A stretch of DNA of 64,000 bases from Fallopia convolvulus (GCA_964016875.1 OZ024733.1:19651824-19715823), one strand, 5' to 3'. Shown: positions 44,701-57,715, counted from the stretch's first letter. Notes: generated by a model not told the origin, from the letters alone. Made by a program: numbers and translations.

Positions 44701-47700
44701 TCCGGGCACTTCTCCCCCCTCCTACAAATAATGATGATGTAGTGCCAACTACTCTGGATGTTCATGTGTCTGATGATGGTTCCCAGGACACAGAAACGAA
44801 GGAAAGCATGGAGCATGGAGAGGATGATGGTGCTTCATTGAGTAAGAAAGCAATTGTTCCTGATCAGGATAATGATCTGCCTGAAAAGGATAATGAAACT
44901 ATAAATGAGGATGGAAAGGTTGGTGCTGCAAATCATGAATCAAGATCCCTGGGTTGGCTAATGGATTTAAATGGCAGTATTTCTAAAATTCTTGATGAGC
45001 GTAGACAACTCCTCAAAGAGCTTCACCAGCGAGTAAATGTTTCAAACAGCCGCCATGAATTCAAAGAAAATCTAAGACAGGGAATAATCAAGGCAGAAGA
45101 CATTGATGTGTCACTTGAGAGATTTCCATATTACTTAAGGTAAAAAGAGCTCTACAGTTGCGTTTCTTTATTGGCCAATAATATTTTATTTGCTTAATCC
45201 ATAGTACATGTGGCTTTTGAACAAACAGATGTTATAATGTCACTTGTCATTTGAACTTCTAACTGTGGTTACATTGTTATTGAAAACACATTACATGGAT
45301 GCCTTTGTTTGCATGATTTTGATTTAATCGCTTTAGTGTTGATGGAGTTTATATTGTATATGCTCTATTATTCTACATGTCATTGTAAAGTGTTAAAAAA
45401 GCATTAATGCTGGCACTGCTGATTATTTAACTGAATGGTTAAGATTGATATACTGACTTAATTATATTCTATTTGTTTTTTTGGAAACTGGTGGCAAAGA
45501 GGCTGGAGAATTATTGCTATGTTTCTTGCTGTGTAGTTTACTTTCCTCTGGTTGCTTTATGTCTAATATTTCTTTTTCCCTCTGATTGGACTTTTCTCCT
45601 TGGTAGTAGTCAATAGCTCTTCTCTATGATTTGGGCTATGTAGAAGCCATGCATTCTCTTTTAGTAGCTTGCTTTGGATTCAGCCAATTTTACTGTTCTC
45701 TAATGTAACAGTGATACAACAAAGAATATTTTGATCTATGCTGCTTACATGCACCTGAAGCGCAGCAAATATGTAAAGTACACTGCAGATCTCCCTTCCG
45801 TGTCTCCACGCATATTATTGTCTGGACCTGCAGGTAACATTTGAAACTCTGTTTATATATCTGCATGCCCTATATCTGACAATTAGGCTTGAGCCTTTCT
45901 GATTTCCCCACATGAACTTTGTAATCAAGGAGTAGTCACATGTTATCTTTCGCTTATAAATAATAAAAAATAGCCACCCTTTCTCATGTTTTCTTTCCAC
46001 ATCTTCTCGAACCCCTTTTGTTGCTGACCTTGTTCAAGTTCTCACAGCATCTTGCATTTGTTTTTCTTAATGTACAAGCCTGCCTTCTCCAAGATAGTTT
46101 TCTATTTTTGTCATCTAAGACCAATATCCACCACATCATCCACCTTTTGCTTCTGAACTGTTGTTGCAACTTGTCAGAATTGTTCCATACATATGTAAAA
46201 GTGTTGCCCTTTCATTGGGTCTTTTTTAATACATAAAATTGTTGAATTACTTATGCTTAATCACCACCTTCAGTACTGTGGACATCCAACAACTTAAATT
46301 AAATACATTGGATTGTTGGTGGGATGCTTTCTTTTGACTTCTCAACCTGACTCTAGGATAGACTCATATTTATCTAATGCTCTTCACTTCATTAAACTTG
46401 TATTGAGATGTTCCCATTGATTGCTTAGATTTGTTTAGTTGCAGATATTAAAACCGTCACACTATTTTTATTCCCCTTATACTTGCTTTAAAATTCAACA
46501 TCTATGAACTACATATATCTGCCTAAGCATGTGTACTCTTTATTGACTTGCATTTTCTTGTAGGATTTATGAAATTATTCTCTGTAACTGTTGCCTTTGG
46601 AACTTTTATAGGTTCGGAGATATATCAGGAAACTTTGGTGAAGGCACTTGCTAGCTACTTTAGTGCTAGACTTCTTATAGTTGATGGCATTGTGTTGCCT
46701 GGTGTAAGTTTCTGCTAAATGTTGATGATTATACCTGCTGGCATTGCTCTTTGCAAAACTTGTCCTATTCTGAATTCTGGAAGAGAGAGTTCCTTCCTAT
46801 TTTACAGTTTCCTTCTTTACCTCACCATGAAACCTTTACATCTTATGGTAGTCTAGTGTTTAATAAAAAAAGCATTTTCAGGGACCAAGTCAGAAGGAAT
46901 CTGACACTGCCAGAGAACATTTGAAGCCAGAGAAAGCAGGATTTTTAATGAAACGGACATCAATTACAGCTTCCTTACGCCACAAGAAACCAGCTTCCAG
47001 CGTTGACGCCGACATTGCTAGTGCATCTTCTCTTTCTCAGCCCCAACCTAAGCAAGAAGCATCTACTGCAACTTCCAAAAACTACACTTTCAAGAAAGGT
47101 CATCTATCAGGCACTTATGCCCACTGTCTTGAGCAGTTATTAGCCAGCTAGTTTAGATTTGCTAATAATAGTGTTCTTAGTTGGTGATAATGTGATATGG
47201 AAATGCTTTGAAGAATGTGAATCTCAATATCATGTTATATATATATATATATATATATATATTTAAAAGGTCCCATATCTTGAGCACTTGAGACACCTCT
47301 AAGTTTCAGGTTGTAGATATGTACAAATAGCATTTTATTTCTTCTTTTGAGATTCCAGAAAATTGAATAGTGTTTCTTTCTTCTGTAGCTGTTAATATGC
47401 TCTATCACCCTAAAACATAGTCCTATGTTTAAGCAACCTTCTCTATTCCTATCCTTACAAGTTTTAACAATCAGGCTTGACTGTGCTGAAGCTCTTTATG
47501 CACTTCTCTTGAGTATACTTGTTGAATTTACGAGTGGACAATGAAGTAGCAAAGATGTAAATAGTCCCGACTTTCTTGAGAACTGTGCTAACTCTTCACA
47601 TAATTCTATACATCTATCTGGATTAACGGGACTTCTGTATATTTCGTATATTGTATGTAATCTTTTTCTAATCATGCAACTCTCTTGGAGGTTAATCTTC

Positions 47701-50700
47701 GTCTGTATCCTCTTTTGATTGCCCGGTGTTCGTGCGAGAAGTACAACATTGATATACTTGTATGCTGGCAATGGGTTGGAGATTGAAAAATTTGTTGGAG
47801 TTGGCAATTAGATACATAACCAAGAAAAATGGAATATTGGAATTTTTGTTTATGGGCTTTGTTGCTGTATAAAAAGATTTCATTTAGTTACATGATGAAG
47901 GTTAATCTTTGCTTGTTATACTTTGGAAAAAAATGATATTCTTGTGTCATTCTTTTAAATTTCCTAATCCAAATCATATGATAATTATGTCTGATGTATA
48001 TATGTTTTCAATTATTAGGTGATAGAGTAAAACTTTTGGGATCATCTGTTGTTTCTTCTCCAGCAAAACTGAGGTATATCTCTTGGCTCTTGCATAAAAC
48101 TATAAAATTTGTTAGCTGGCAGGAATCATGAATGACTGGTGATTGCTCTAGTCCTATTTTCTGGAAGTTCTGTTTATCTATGTTTTTGGTGATGCAGCTG
48201 ATCATTGAAATGCTACAGTTGTCTTGTAATTGGATGGTGGGAAAGTACAAAGGGCAATATTTTTCCTTGCATTTTTAGTTCATTTAAGAATTCTCAGCTG
48301 CTGTATTTGTTTGCACTGTGATGCAATGCACATATATTATACCATTCTAGAATATATAAAATTGTGAGAAGATAATTGTTTAATATTTCTTTTTTGTTAA
48401 AAATCTTATTTGTTCCCTTCTGATATACTTGTTTCCAGGGGACCACCTCCTGGTTCTAAGGGTGAAGTGGTACTGGCTTTTGAAGGAAATACATTGTCAA
48501 AAGTTGGAGTTAGGTTTGACAAATCAATTCCTGATGGCATCAACCTTGGAGGTTATTGTGAAGACAAACATGGTTTCTTTTGTGCAGGTTCTTTTCTTGC
48601 TCCAATGTTATGTGATGTTTCTTTGTGACATTGTATTGGCTTTTGTCTTAGTATGTGTTAGTGTGTTCTATATACTGCATGCACTGTGTCGCTTTTGTTG
48701 TTTCCGTTCCTTTGAGTTAACAGCCATATGAAATTTGTTTTGCAGCTGAGCTACTGTCCTTGGAAAACCCACACAGTAGTGATTACAGTGACAAGCATGC
48801 AATCAGTGATGTCTTTGAGGTAAGTTGGTCCATTGCAAGTAAAATTGTTTGAAACCCTTTGGCCCTTCCTTAGATAGATCTAAATTAGCTCACAACAGGT
48901 TGCAAAGAGTGAGAGTAAGAGTGGCCCATTGATATTGTTTCTGAAAGATATGGAGAAGGTCGTGGGAAACTCTGATGCATATATTGTCATGAAAAGTAAG
49001 TTTGAGAATCTGCCAGAGAAGTTGGTTGTAATTGCCTCACATACTCAGATGGATAGTAGGAAAGAAAAGGTAAGTGATTATTTTTCTAGTTTTTGTTTGT
49101 TTGTTTTTTTCCAGCTATATGTTTATTTTGTGGACTTTATCTGCTAACATGTATGTCATCCATCACAACTACCAGTCACATCTTGGTGGGCTTCTGCTAA
49201 CAAAGTTTGGAAGCAACCAGACAGCCTTGCTTGACCTTGCATTTCCGGTGGGTTTAAACATCTCATTCTGTATTTTATTCTGTCTTTTCAGGCATCGTTT
49301 ATAAGTTATATTCTTCTTATTGAAAGGGGATTAATAATAAAGCTCTTTGGTTTCTATGAATTGTCCATATGCTGGGTTTCCCTTCCTTGCTTTGTGTAAT
49401 TCATCACTGAGTTATGATTATTATTTTGACCTTCAAGGTGCATTCTTACAGTGGATGAACTTCTGGAAAGTTTGTTGTTTTGTACTGTAGACTTGTGGAT
49501 ATTCTGAGCCTTGCAAGTGTTCTTAGAGTTGCATGTTGTGACTGGGTTCTATTTCAGGATAACTTTGGTAGATTGCATGATAAAAATAAAGATACATCTA
49601 AGACGATGAAGCACCTAACTCGGCTTTTTCCCAACAAAGTGACAGTACAATTGCCTCAGGTATAGAAATATTGTGTTTGGAAAAGCTTTTAAATAAGATT
49701 TTCACTTGAGTTTCTTTCTAGAATCCTTCAATTATTGAAAATCTTATGTGATGGTTCATTATAGGATGAAAATTTGCTTTCTGAGTGGAAGCAGAAGTTG
49801 GAACGTGATACCGAAACTCTGCGAGCACAATCAAACATCGTTAGCATTCGTTCGGTCAGTCTGCATACTTCTCTCTGAATGATACTTTTTGTACATTATA
49901 CAGTGCTACTATATTTTTCCAACTTCTCATTTTGGTGTTTGTAGGGATGAAAGCTCTCTTGTTGTCATTCTTTATGTCCATGGTGCCCTTGGCATACTTA
50001 TCTAAATACAATGATATTTTGGATTGCCATTTGTTTTATATTATAAACGTGCTTTCTGTTTTGTTTATGCATTGTTGTTTGTTTACATCAATTATCGCTT
50101 CTCAATTCCGTTAATCCGAGTCTGTGTAAATTGGTGTAATTTAATACCACTGCATTGCTCTAGAATAGCCAAGTTGAAGCTTTTGCTGCATGTGCATGGC
50201 CTTTAATTGGATGCCCTTATAGTGATTAATTGATTTAAATTTTACGTAATAATTGCAGGTGTTAAGCAAACTTGGATTGGATTGCCGTGACCTTCAAACT
50301 CTATGCATTAAAGATCAGGCTCTATCAACTGAAAGTTTGTGTCTCTCGTCAATTGGGACATTCTATTCCGTGATTTGGAATAAATGCTCTTGCTAATTCC
50401 TTTCGCATTTTTCCTCGATAGGTGTTGAGAAAATCATAGGATGGGCTGTAAGTCATCACTTCATGTACTGCTGGGAAACTTTGCAAGATGATTCTAAGAT
50501 CACAATTTCTAGTGAAAGGTTAGTGCTCATCAGTAGCTTTAAACATTATTCTGGAGGAATGGTGGATGAAGAAAATAATTTGCTGCTTACAGAATTTCTT
50601 TGACTAATTGCATAATCTGTATTTGAGGAAGTCTTTTACTATTGTTGTCTTGACCTGCCACTGGTCTTTTGCAGTGTCCTGCATGGATTCAATTTTCTTC

Positions 50701-52846
50701 AGTCTCTTCAGAATGAAACGAAAAGCTTGAAGAAGTCACTAAAGGTTTAATGTCAATCCCCTCTTAATTCTGTTGACAACCTCTTACTTGCTAATATTTG
50801 GAATTACCATTTAATAAATTGAAGGATCACTTTTAAAAAAAATTAAAATCTTATCTGAGTAGAAGCTGTTCCCAATCTTTTACAATGTACGCTCGTGTTG
50901 AATGTTAAAGTAGGTTATTCTTGTCAGGATGTTGTGACCGAGAATGAATTTGAGAAGAAACTTCTTGGGGATGTTATTCCACCAAATGACATTGGAGTCT
51001 CGTTTGATGATATCGGAGCATTAGAAAATGTCAAAGATACACTTAAAGAACTGGTAATGCTGCCTCTTCAAAGACCAGAGCTATTTACAAAAGGGCAGTT
51101 GACAAAGGTTGGTATATTATTTGTTATTATGTGTGTCTACTTTCCTCTGCTACTTATGGCTTCTGGCTTAAAATTTGTCTCCTTTTTCTTCCTCTAGCCT
51201 TGCAAGGGAATACTTCTTTTTGGACCACCTGGTACTGGCAAAACTATGCTTGCTAAAGCCGTTGCCACTGAGGCTGGTGCAAACTTCATCAACATATCAA
51301 TGTCGAGCATTACATCAAAAGTACTGTATTCATCTTATCCCCTTGAATTATCCCTTTCCTTGAGAACTTGTCTAAGTTTTTTTTTTCTTCTGATGCATTT
51401 GTTTCAGTGGTTTGGTGAAGGAGAGAAGTATGTCAAAGCAGTGTTTTCTCTAGCAAGCAAAATTGCACCTAGTGTCATTTTTGTAGATGAGGTTGGTCCT
51501 TCACAATATAAATCTGGTTTCTTGTTTGTTGATCTATGTATAGTGCCATTGCATATTCTGGTTTCTAGTCTTCCTTTTCAATGATTGACTTATATAGGAG
51601 TGCTTCCATATATCAGGTTGATAGCATGCTAGGAAGACGTGAAAATCCAGGTGAACATGAAGCGATGAGAAAAATGAAGAATGAGTTCATGATGAATTGG
51701 GATGGTTTGCGTACAAAGGATAGAGAACGTGTACTTGTGCTTGCTGCCACCAATAGGCCATTTGATCTTGATGAAGCTGTAATCAGGCGGCTTCCTCGCA
51801 GGTGAATCTCTTTCATTGTAATGGTACTCTTATCTGATGCTCTTTGGGACTATTTGGTTAATAGAATATTTATACTTAATAATGGTGCAGATTGATGGTT
51901 GGACTTCCAGATGCAACTAACCGACAGAAAATTTTGGGGGTAATTTTATCCAAAGAAGAACTAGCACCCGATGTTGATCTTGAAGCGGTTGCAAATATGA
52001 CTGATGGATACTCTGGAAGTGATTTAAAGGTTTTTTGTCTCATGGTCCCTTATGAATGTAACTATATATTTTATAATTTGGGTTTACATGTCATTAATTC
52101 CGACTTCTTTTCTAAATTTCAGAATCTCTGCATAGCTGCAGCCCACCGCCCCATAAGAGAAATCTTGGATAAGGAGAAAAAGGTTAGTGCAAGCAGTACG
52201 TTGATATGTTATTCATTTCCATTTTTTCTTATTTTTTAAAACTCCTGTATAAATGGACCTTATTAGGAGACATAAATTGCTGGTACCTGTCTCTGTTCAA
52301 GATTTATATTAAGCTTGTTTATAAGAGTTTCTTGGAGAATTGTATGTTGAGATGGTGATGGGTGACAGATGTTCACTTAGATTTGTTGCCTTGAATGTTT
52401 GGTTTAAGAGGGTCTATATCACCTGTCATTTTTGTTCTTTTGCTAATATCTGTTGGGTTTTCCCAAATCATTCAAAAAGTTGTCTACCTAGGCTGATAAC
52501 GTCTTAATTTTACTTGCGTCTTTCAGGAGAAAGATCAAGCCTTGGCCGGAAATAGTACATTACCTAAACTGTACAGTAGTGCAGATGTTCGTCCTTTGAA
52601 CATGGAGGACTTCAGAACTGCACACGAGCAGGTAACTAAAAACCCAGCCATCTTTTATGGTCTCGGGTCTCTAAATCCTTTTTCACCTATTATAAATTTA
52701 GATTGCTTGACTTGGTGCAACAATGACAACAGGTGTGTGCTAGCGTCTCATCAGAGTCTTCGAACACCAATGAGCTCCTACAATGGAATGAGCTTTATGG
52801 GGAAGGCGGGTCCAGGAAAAGGAGCTCCCTCAGCTACTTTATGTAA
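41717..52846 (+). CDS. AAA-type ATPase with FHA domain, 27 exons, 1210 aa
   Basis: Complete plant gene, homologous to Arabidopsis At4g02480/At1g02890. Exons: 41717-41794, 41904-42087, 42161-42285, 43849-43965, 44088-44234, 44535-45139, 45712-45833, 46612-46703, 46882-47098, 48019-48073, 48439-48587, 48746-48819, 48899-49069, 49176-49247, 49558-49659, 49765-49854, 50259-50334, 50422-50518, 50675-50744, 50928-51107, 51198-51320, 51408-51491, 51617-51801, 51891-52029, 52123-52182, 52527-52631, 52733-52846. All junctions are GT-AG and keep frame; total 3633 nt with stop. Ser/Lys-rich N terminus with basic nuclear-type KRPKKR (about 112); FHA domain about 128-220; acidic linker; AAA module with Walker A GPPGTGKT (950-957), Walker B VIFVDE (1005-1010), ATNRPF and arginine-finger RRLPRR (about 1067). 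ATP-driven remodelling of the meiotic/spastin/MSP1-like clade; the substrate is unknown. No defects seen. Confidence 0.95.
42286..43848 (+). other. Large intron 3 of AAA-ATPase gene
   Basis: 1563 bp, T-rich, GT at 42286 and TTTTAG before 43849. It separates the N-terminal basic region from the FHA-coding exons. No ORF, inserted element or RNA gene recognised. The next longest introns (45834-46611, 47099-48018) also look plain, apart from an AT microsatellite. Confidence 0.8.
47237..47263 (+). repeat. (AT)n microsatellite in intron 9
   Basis: About 13 AT units between 47237 and 47263 inside the intron 47099-48018. Likely polymorphic, not coding. Confidence 0.9.
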
Positions 52847-53350
52847 AACCCAAGAGTACTTGTATGTATAGCTTTTCCTCACTAAATTATTTTCTAAATT
52901 ATTCTACCATCCCTGGAAAGCCAACCATTTATTATAAGCCAAGAAAAAGCATTAAAGGGGAAGCTCATTAGCTGATGGGGAAAAAATGAGTCCCATCTTA
53001 GGTCGGGTTCCTCCTTTGGCGAAACTATTGTATCATAGAGTTCATAGATGCATCTGTCCTTGGCCCTTCATCTCCTTCCTCTCAAAATGGGTTCAGATTG
53101 TCCATAGTGGGTTCCCGGTTTACAAGTTATTAAACCGGTCTTCGACTATGTTTTTTCAAGCTGAGAGGTCTCGAACTGTATCATGTATATACAATTTGAG
53201 TTATTTGAATAAGCATGAACTTGCATTGGACGACGAATTTAATAACCTCAGTTGTCTTTTTTTTTTTTTAATCCTTCTCTCTCGTGACCGTGTGCTTTGT
53301 GTCGTGTCATTAGGTTTGTAGTTTTTTGGTGTTTTGGTCTCTAGGGGTCG
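52847..53350 (+). other. Probable 3' UTR of AAA-ATPase gene
   Basis: Follows the TAA at 52844-52846. T-rich with several possible plant polyadenylation elements (for example AATAAG at about 53208) but no unique signal. Frames 52986-53321 and 53326-53508 are not supported as genes. Confidence 0.5.
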
Positions 53351-54434
53351 TGACTCTTGAGTTGGTTATAAATTTTATGTGGAATTGTAAAGATGCAGGC
53401 AGTCAGTGTGTTGTATACTATGTAGGTACTTTTTCTTGCTGGGTTATATTTGTTAATGCAAAATTACATTTGATGGGCTGTTGCCCAATTTTAAATATGC
53501 TTTGGTAAAGCAAGTGATTCATTTTTATGTTGCGGTTTCATTCTAAAGTTGGCTTAAGCATCTAATATCTCTGTGTCACACAGTTTAATTATATGATTGA
53601 ATCGCTAATTCTCTTTGATAAGAGTTGGCCTTCCTTACACGCCCACATTCACTGTTTATGACGGGATTTTTTCTCTCTTTACTATTTTAAAAGAATATCT
53701 TCATGATATCCACTGGACTGTGTCACAAATAAACGTTGAACTTATCATTCAAGTAAGAAAACACATTTGCTATATTATGCATTTAGCTGATTAGAATAAC
53801 CACTGGACTGTGTCACCGGTTCACATGGAGGCACTTGAGTCCTACCTCCTACCTACCCCTGACAAATATGTTGCAAATTGGGTGGACTATATCATTAGCT
53901 GAATTATAGAAGCGGTGGGTGACAATGAACTTATGTCGTCGATTGAATTGGAAAGTACGGTTTGAGGTATAATCTTCTCAGTTCTTGGCTATTGCTGTAC
54001 AAAAATCTTGGAAAGTGCGAAACGTGTAGCTCTCTTACTATCTTCTATCTCCTCTTTTATTATATTTTAATCTTTGTTTTAATCAAAATAAACCAGCATA
54101 AATTAACAAATAAGTTAACATTTTTAATTCATCATTTAAACTAGTTTATTGAGTAAAAACTAATTTATTAATACAAGCCAAACATAATTGAGGTTTTTTT
54201 CAAATAATTGTTGAGGTTTATTAACTAGTTAATAGGAGATGACAAATACAACCCAAGTCCCTCCTAGAGTTCATAGAAAAATTGAAATAATAAATGAAAC
54301 AAAAGCTTCAACCCTCGATAATGGAGGATTGAAATGATCCATAACCTCAGTGGGGCAAAACTCATCACCCATGTCATGTACCTAGCAAAACATTGGAGAA
54401 ATAGGCCACCCCCATCTTGAAGTTATTTTATATT
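53351..54434. other. Intergenic, no gene seen
   Basis: AT-rich. The only structure noted is a short direct repeat CCACTGGACTGTGTCAC at about 53711 and 53801. ORF 53962-54144 has no features. Confidence 0.5.
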
Positions 54435-54443
54435 ATTTTTTTA
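54435..54443. repeat. Left TSD ATTTTTTTA of MULE-like element
   Basis: Nine bases, identical to 55208-55216. Low complexity, but the length fits Mutator-type insertion. Confidence 0.75.
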
Positions 54444-55207
54444 GGGAAATTCCTTTTGGTGCCCTTGAGGTTTCGACTTTTTCTCTTGGTGCCCAAAAAA
54501 TTTTCTTATTCCTTTTGGTGCCCTCTTATTTTTTTAAAATTCCTTCTCATAGCCTAAACACACTCAAATATCAATTTTCATCCATTTTATGAAATTTCCG
54601 TTAAAAATTTAAAATTAAAAAACCTACATTTTATTATAAAGTTATGATTAACATGATAAAAAGGTTGAAATAAATGGATGATAAAATAGAAAAAAACGTC
54701 CAGCTTTAGAAATAGGTAGCACAAATACATATAAACAAAGTAACATGTGATAAAATAGAAATTGAACCTAAATTTGGTTTCTTCCTCCAGATTATTAGTA
54801 GTAATCAAAATTCTGATTCTTGTCATTTTACAATTACAAATTAAATGCACGATCATTGAAAGACCCTTGATTGTGCCAATGAAAGACCCTCCAGATTAAT
54901 AGAAATTTGAATTCATGTTTTCAAGTTCTATGGGTTCAACATTTTTGTGGGTTTAGGTAGTTTTTAGGTTCTCTAGTTTCTTTATACGTAGTATGTAGTT
55001 TCTTTCTATTAAGGGGTAGAAAAAAGGGACAAAAAAATGTAGGTTTTTTATTTTTTAAATTTTTTTGAAAGGAAAATAGACATTTGAGTGTGTTTAGGTT
55101 ATGAGAAGGAATTTTTTAAAAACAGGAGGGCACCAAAAGGAATAAGAAATTTTTTTGGACACCAAGAGGAAAAGTCGAAACCTCGAGGGCACCAAAAAGA
55201 ATTTCCC
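54444..55207. mobile_element. Non-autonomous Mutator-like TIR element
   Basis: 764 bp with long terminal inverted repeats of about 145 bp (54444 to about 54590, and about 55062 to 55207). The outer end reads GGGAAATTCCTTTTGGTGCC and its inverted partner. Flanked by a 9-bp direct repeat ATTTTTTTA. The interior is AT-rich; the 89-codon minus frame 54587-54856 has no transposase motif, so the element depends on transposase from elsewhere. The 9-bp TSD plus long TIRs point to the Mutator superfamily. Confidence 0.85.
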
Positions 55208-55216
55208 ATTTTTTTA
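55208..55216. repeat. Right TSD ATTTTTTTA of MULE-like element
   Basis: Exact copy of 54435-54443. It also coincides with the A-tail, on the minus strand, of the LINE remnant that begins here. Confidence 0.75.
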
Positions 55217-55399
55217 TAAAACGAAAGGCGGTACTCTCAGGAATTTTATTGAAATGAAAAAGGGCTCAATGTTCATCCAACGGGGATATCCAACCCCAAC
55301 ATCATTCAGCCCTGAGCAAAAATGAGAGACCCTCAGCCCTTGAATGTGTCGAACAACAAATATAAACCAATAAGAAAGGAAAAAGCTAAACCAGCAAGG

Positions 55400-56041
55400 A
55401 AGTCTAAGATGATATTTGCCCTGAAAACATGGTGAAACTGGATGGCCTAGTCCCGATTGAAAAAGTCATGACATTGAGTGACCAAATTAAGAGGGTGGCC
55501 AGGGGCAATCAAGTCCTTAATCAAGTTCACCACCAATTGAGAGTCCGATTCAACCACGACTTTTCAAAAACCTTTATTCTAGGCAAGGGTAAGACCATCA
55601 AGAATCCCCTATAATTCGGCCCTAGGCACTGTGCAATGGCCAATATTGTGAATGAACCCTCCAATCCATTGGTCGTCTGAATCGCAAGTAACGCCAACGA
55701 TCTATTATTGAGCATCGACTCGTCAATGTTGACTTTTACCCAATCCAACTTCGATTTAGACCACCGAATGAGAACCTCTTTTTTATTATTGTTGTGATGA
55801 GCAGCTACGTCTCTCGTATTTCAAGCAAGAAAAACTTGAGCTCGATTGCAAACAAATCTTTTCCCAATTCCCATCAACCACACGAGTAGCATCATCAACG
55901 ATCTTCTCATTACGCCAATGCCACATCCACCACAATGTCGTGGCAAAGATAGCTGACCGATTAGCGACACCGTCCACCTTGGAATTGGATGGGATTTCTT
56001 ATCTAATCCATCTTGTAAATGAGGTGTCAAAAAAGTCATTA
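55400..56041 (-). pseudogene. LINE RNase H and preceding region (decayed)
   Basis: Minus frames 56039-55821, 55977-55786 and 55748-55527 each carry part of the same product: FFDTSFTRWI, ATTLWWMWHWRN and VKVNIDESMLNNRSLALLA. The RNase H acidic box reads IDES where the family has an IDGS-like motif. A later VVESDS box is preserved in another frame. Frameshifts and in-frame stops show it is a relic. Confidence 0.8.
56029..56041. repeat. Left TSD AAAAAAGTCATTA
   Basis: Thirteen bases, identical to 57113-57125, flanking the insert 56042-57112 in the LINE remnant. The LINE reading continues exactly across it when the insert and one copy are removed. Confidence 0.88.
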
Positions 56042-57112
56042 GGAAATATAGAGGAACCAGATATCTAGAGAGAGAGAGGCTCTACCTTCTCTCTAGAGTT
56101 TGGGAACTTCGAAAGTTGGCCGAGAAGGCCTTTTGACTCTGGTCGAGAAGGCCGCTGGTCCCATGCCCAGAACACTGCCAGTCCTAGGTCGAGAAGGCCG
56201 CATAATTGCCCCAAGGCTGAGGAAGCCTTGTTGGAGCTCTATTCTCTGTACAAATCTGAAATCAAAATCAGACCCAATGGTTTTCGGTTTGAAGGAGCAT
56301 GTCTCTTCTTATTGCTTTCCTCCGATGACAACTAATTTTGACCTAGAAAGTTTCGATCATTGATCGGTTTTCTCAGACTATCATCTCTTTTTGAAGATTG
56401 TAGACTAAGACCTAGATGAATTTTTACTACTTTCTAACCTTAGACTCAAGTTAATATTTTAAAATCTATTGCGCAATCTCTATCTTGTCCATGGTTCACT
56501 CCTTTTGGTTTTGCCTCCGTCGGGACCATCGAACTTTTTTTGTCCCTCGTCGCTAACCATTTTCCTTTTTGGCGAGTTTGTAGGATCTTCTTCCGTCATG
56601 ATCTTGTGTTTAAGACTTGAATCGTTGTTTGTCTTCGTTTGACTGTAGTTTGCAACTGTGGTTCATCGTCCATATCTTCGGTGTTCCCATATGGATGGCT
56701 CGTCAACTTTGTTCGATTGGTTCTCCGTCGACATGAATGGTCGGCTTGCAAGCAGACACAAAAGAAGAAAGAAAAAAAAGGAAAAAGAAAATTGTGTTTG
56801 GGTTACGTGTAGACTTCTATAAGATTAATTTTGTGTGGTAGTTATTACTTCTACGTGGGTTTTTTATTTGTTTTCATGGCTTGTTTGGTACTTTTGGGAT
56901 TTTGGCCCACCTTTGTTGGTTTTGGTGTGTAGGTTTGTGCAGGCTAAGCCCAAACTCTCTAGTTTGGCGCGTGTACTCCGTGGTGGTGTGAAGTTTCATC
57001 CCGACGTCGCCTGACTGTGTCCAGTTTCTTCTTGCATCGGATTGTCCGATCACTCGGTTCTCGATCTCTCGATTGTTCCAAACTTGTTTGGTCAATTGAA
57101 TTCTTACTTACT
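56042..57112. mobile_element. 1.07-kb insert with 13-bp TSD, type unknown
   Basis: Interrupts the LINE remnant. It starts GGAAATATAGAGG, holds a TCTAGAGAGAGAG...CTCTCTCTAGA hairpin (about 56067-56100) and three GGTCGAGAAGGCCG-like repeats (about 56150-56200). The rest is T/G-rich with no recognised domain; ORFs 56100-56363 and 56874-57144 match nothing. The 13-bp A-rich TSD suggests endonuclease-dependent retrotransposition (LINE-type truncated copy, SINE-like or retrocopy), but no poly-A tail is evident. Confidence 0.7.
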
Positions 57113-57125
57113 AAAAAAGTCATTA
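57113..57125. repeat. Right TSD AAAAAAGTCATTA
   Basis: Second copy of the 13-base duplication bounding the insert. Confidence 0.88.
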
Positions 57126-57715
57126 TGAAGAGGCAAATCAACAAAATTCAACCAAAAATCAAAAGCCAAAGGGTAATCACGAAATAAATGAATAAGATAT
57201 CGGAATCAGCAAGGCAATAAGAGAAAGAGGCATCGAGCGCAATGTGCCTTTTGAATCTTTCAACATTATTGAGGATGCGACCTTGCAAGCACATCCAGAT
57301 AAACGATTCGATCTTCTTCGGAACATGAAGTCTTTGTCCGATAAACTATAGGGTCAATGAAACACTCATGATTTAAACCATCTCAATAGTCATAAGCAGA
57401 GGCAACAATGTAACACCCATTCGGGCTGCCACTCTAGCTCAATACATCTAGTGACGCCGAATTATTCACAACCACAACAACCAAATGGAGCAAGATACTA
57501 GGTGGAAATAACAAAGAAATATGGACCTATTCCTAGCCAATATTATTAACCTAGAAATCCCAAACAACACAATCTCTCAACTCATCATCGATAACCCGAA
57601 GCACGACATTAGCCAATAAATAGTCTGTCAACCAAAGATCTTGAAAAAATCTAATCGACAACCCATTCCCCAACAATTAGCGCGAGCCCTTCAACAACCA
57701 CCTAATGTAAACCCC

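Larger units (their letters stand above)
55208..57715 (-). mobile_element. LINE remnant (minus), split by an insert
   Basis: On the minus strand, from about 57715: a WGNGLSIRFFQDLWL-type segment, a zf-RVT-like stretch (57330-57170, PKKIESFIWMC...), then after the insert a WWMWHWRNEK segment (about 55930), an RNase H start WVKVNIDES (about 55745), a VVESDSQLVVNLI segment (about 55540), and a 3' end with AATAAA (about 55250) plus a short A-run at 55208-55218. Many stops and shifts. Different in sequence from the LINE at 1-2134. Old and inactive. Confidence 0.8.

Noticed and set aside
48410..48731. Two overlapping ORFs in the AAA-ATPase locus
   Set aside because: They are exon 11 plus retained intron, in the true frame and a shifted frame.
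56874..57144. Small minus ORFs in the 1.07-kb insert
   Set aside because: They cross the insertion boundary at 57112 or lack any motif.
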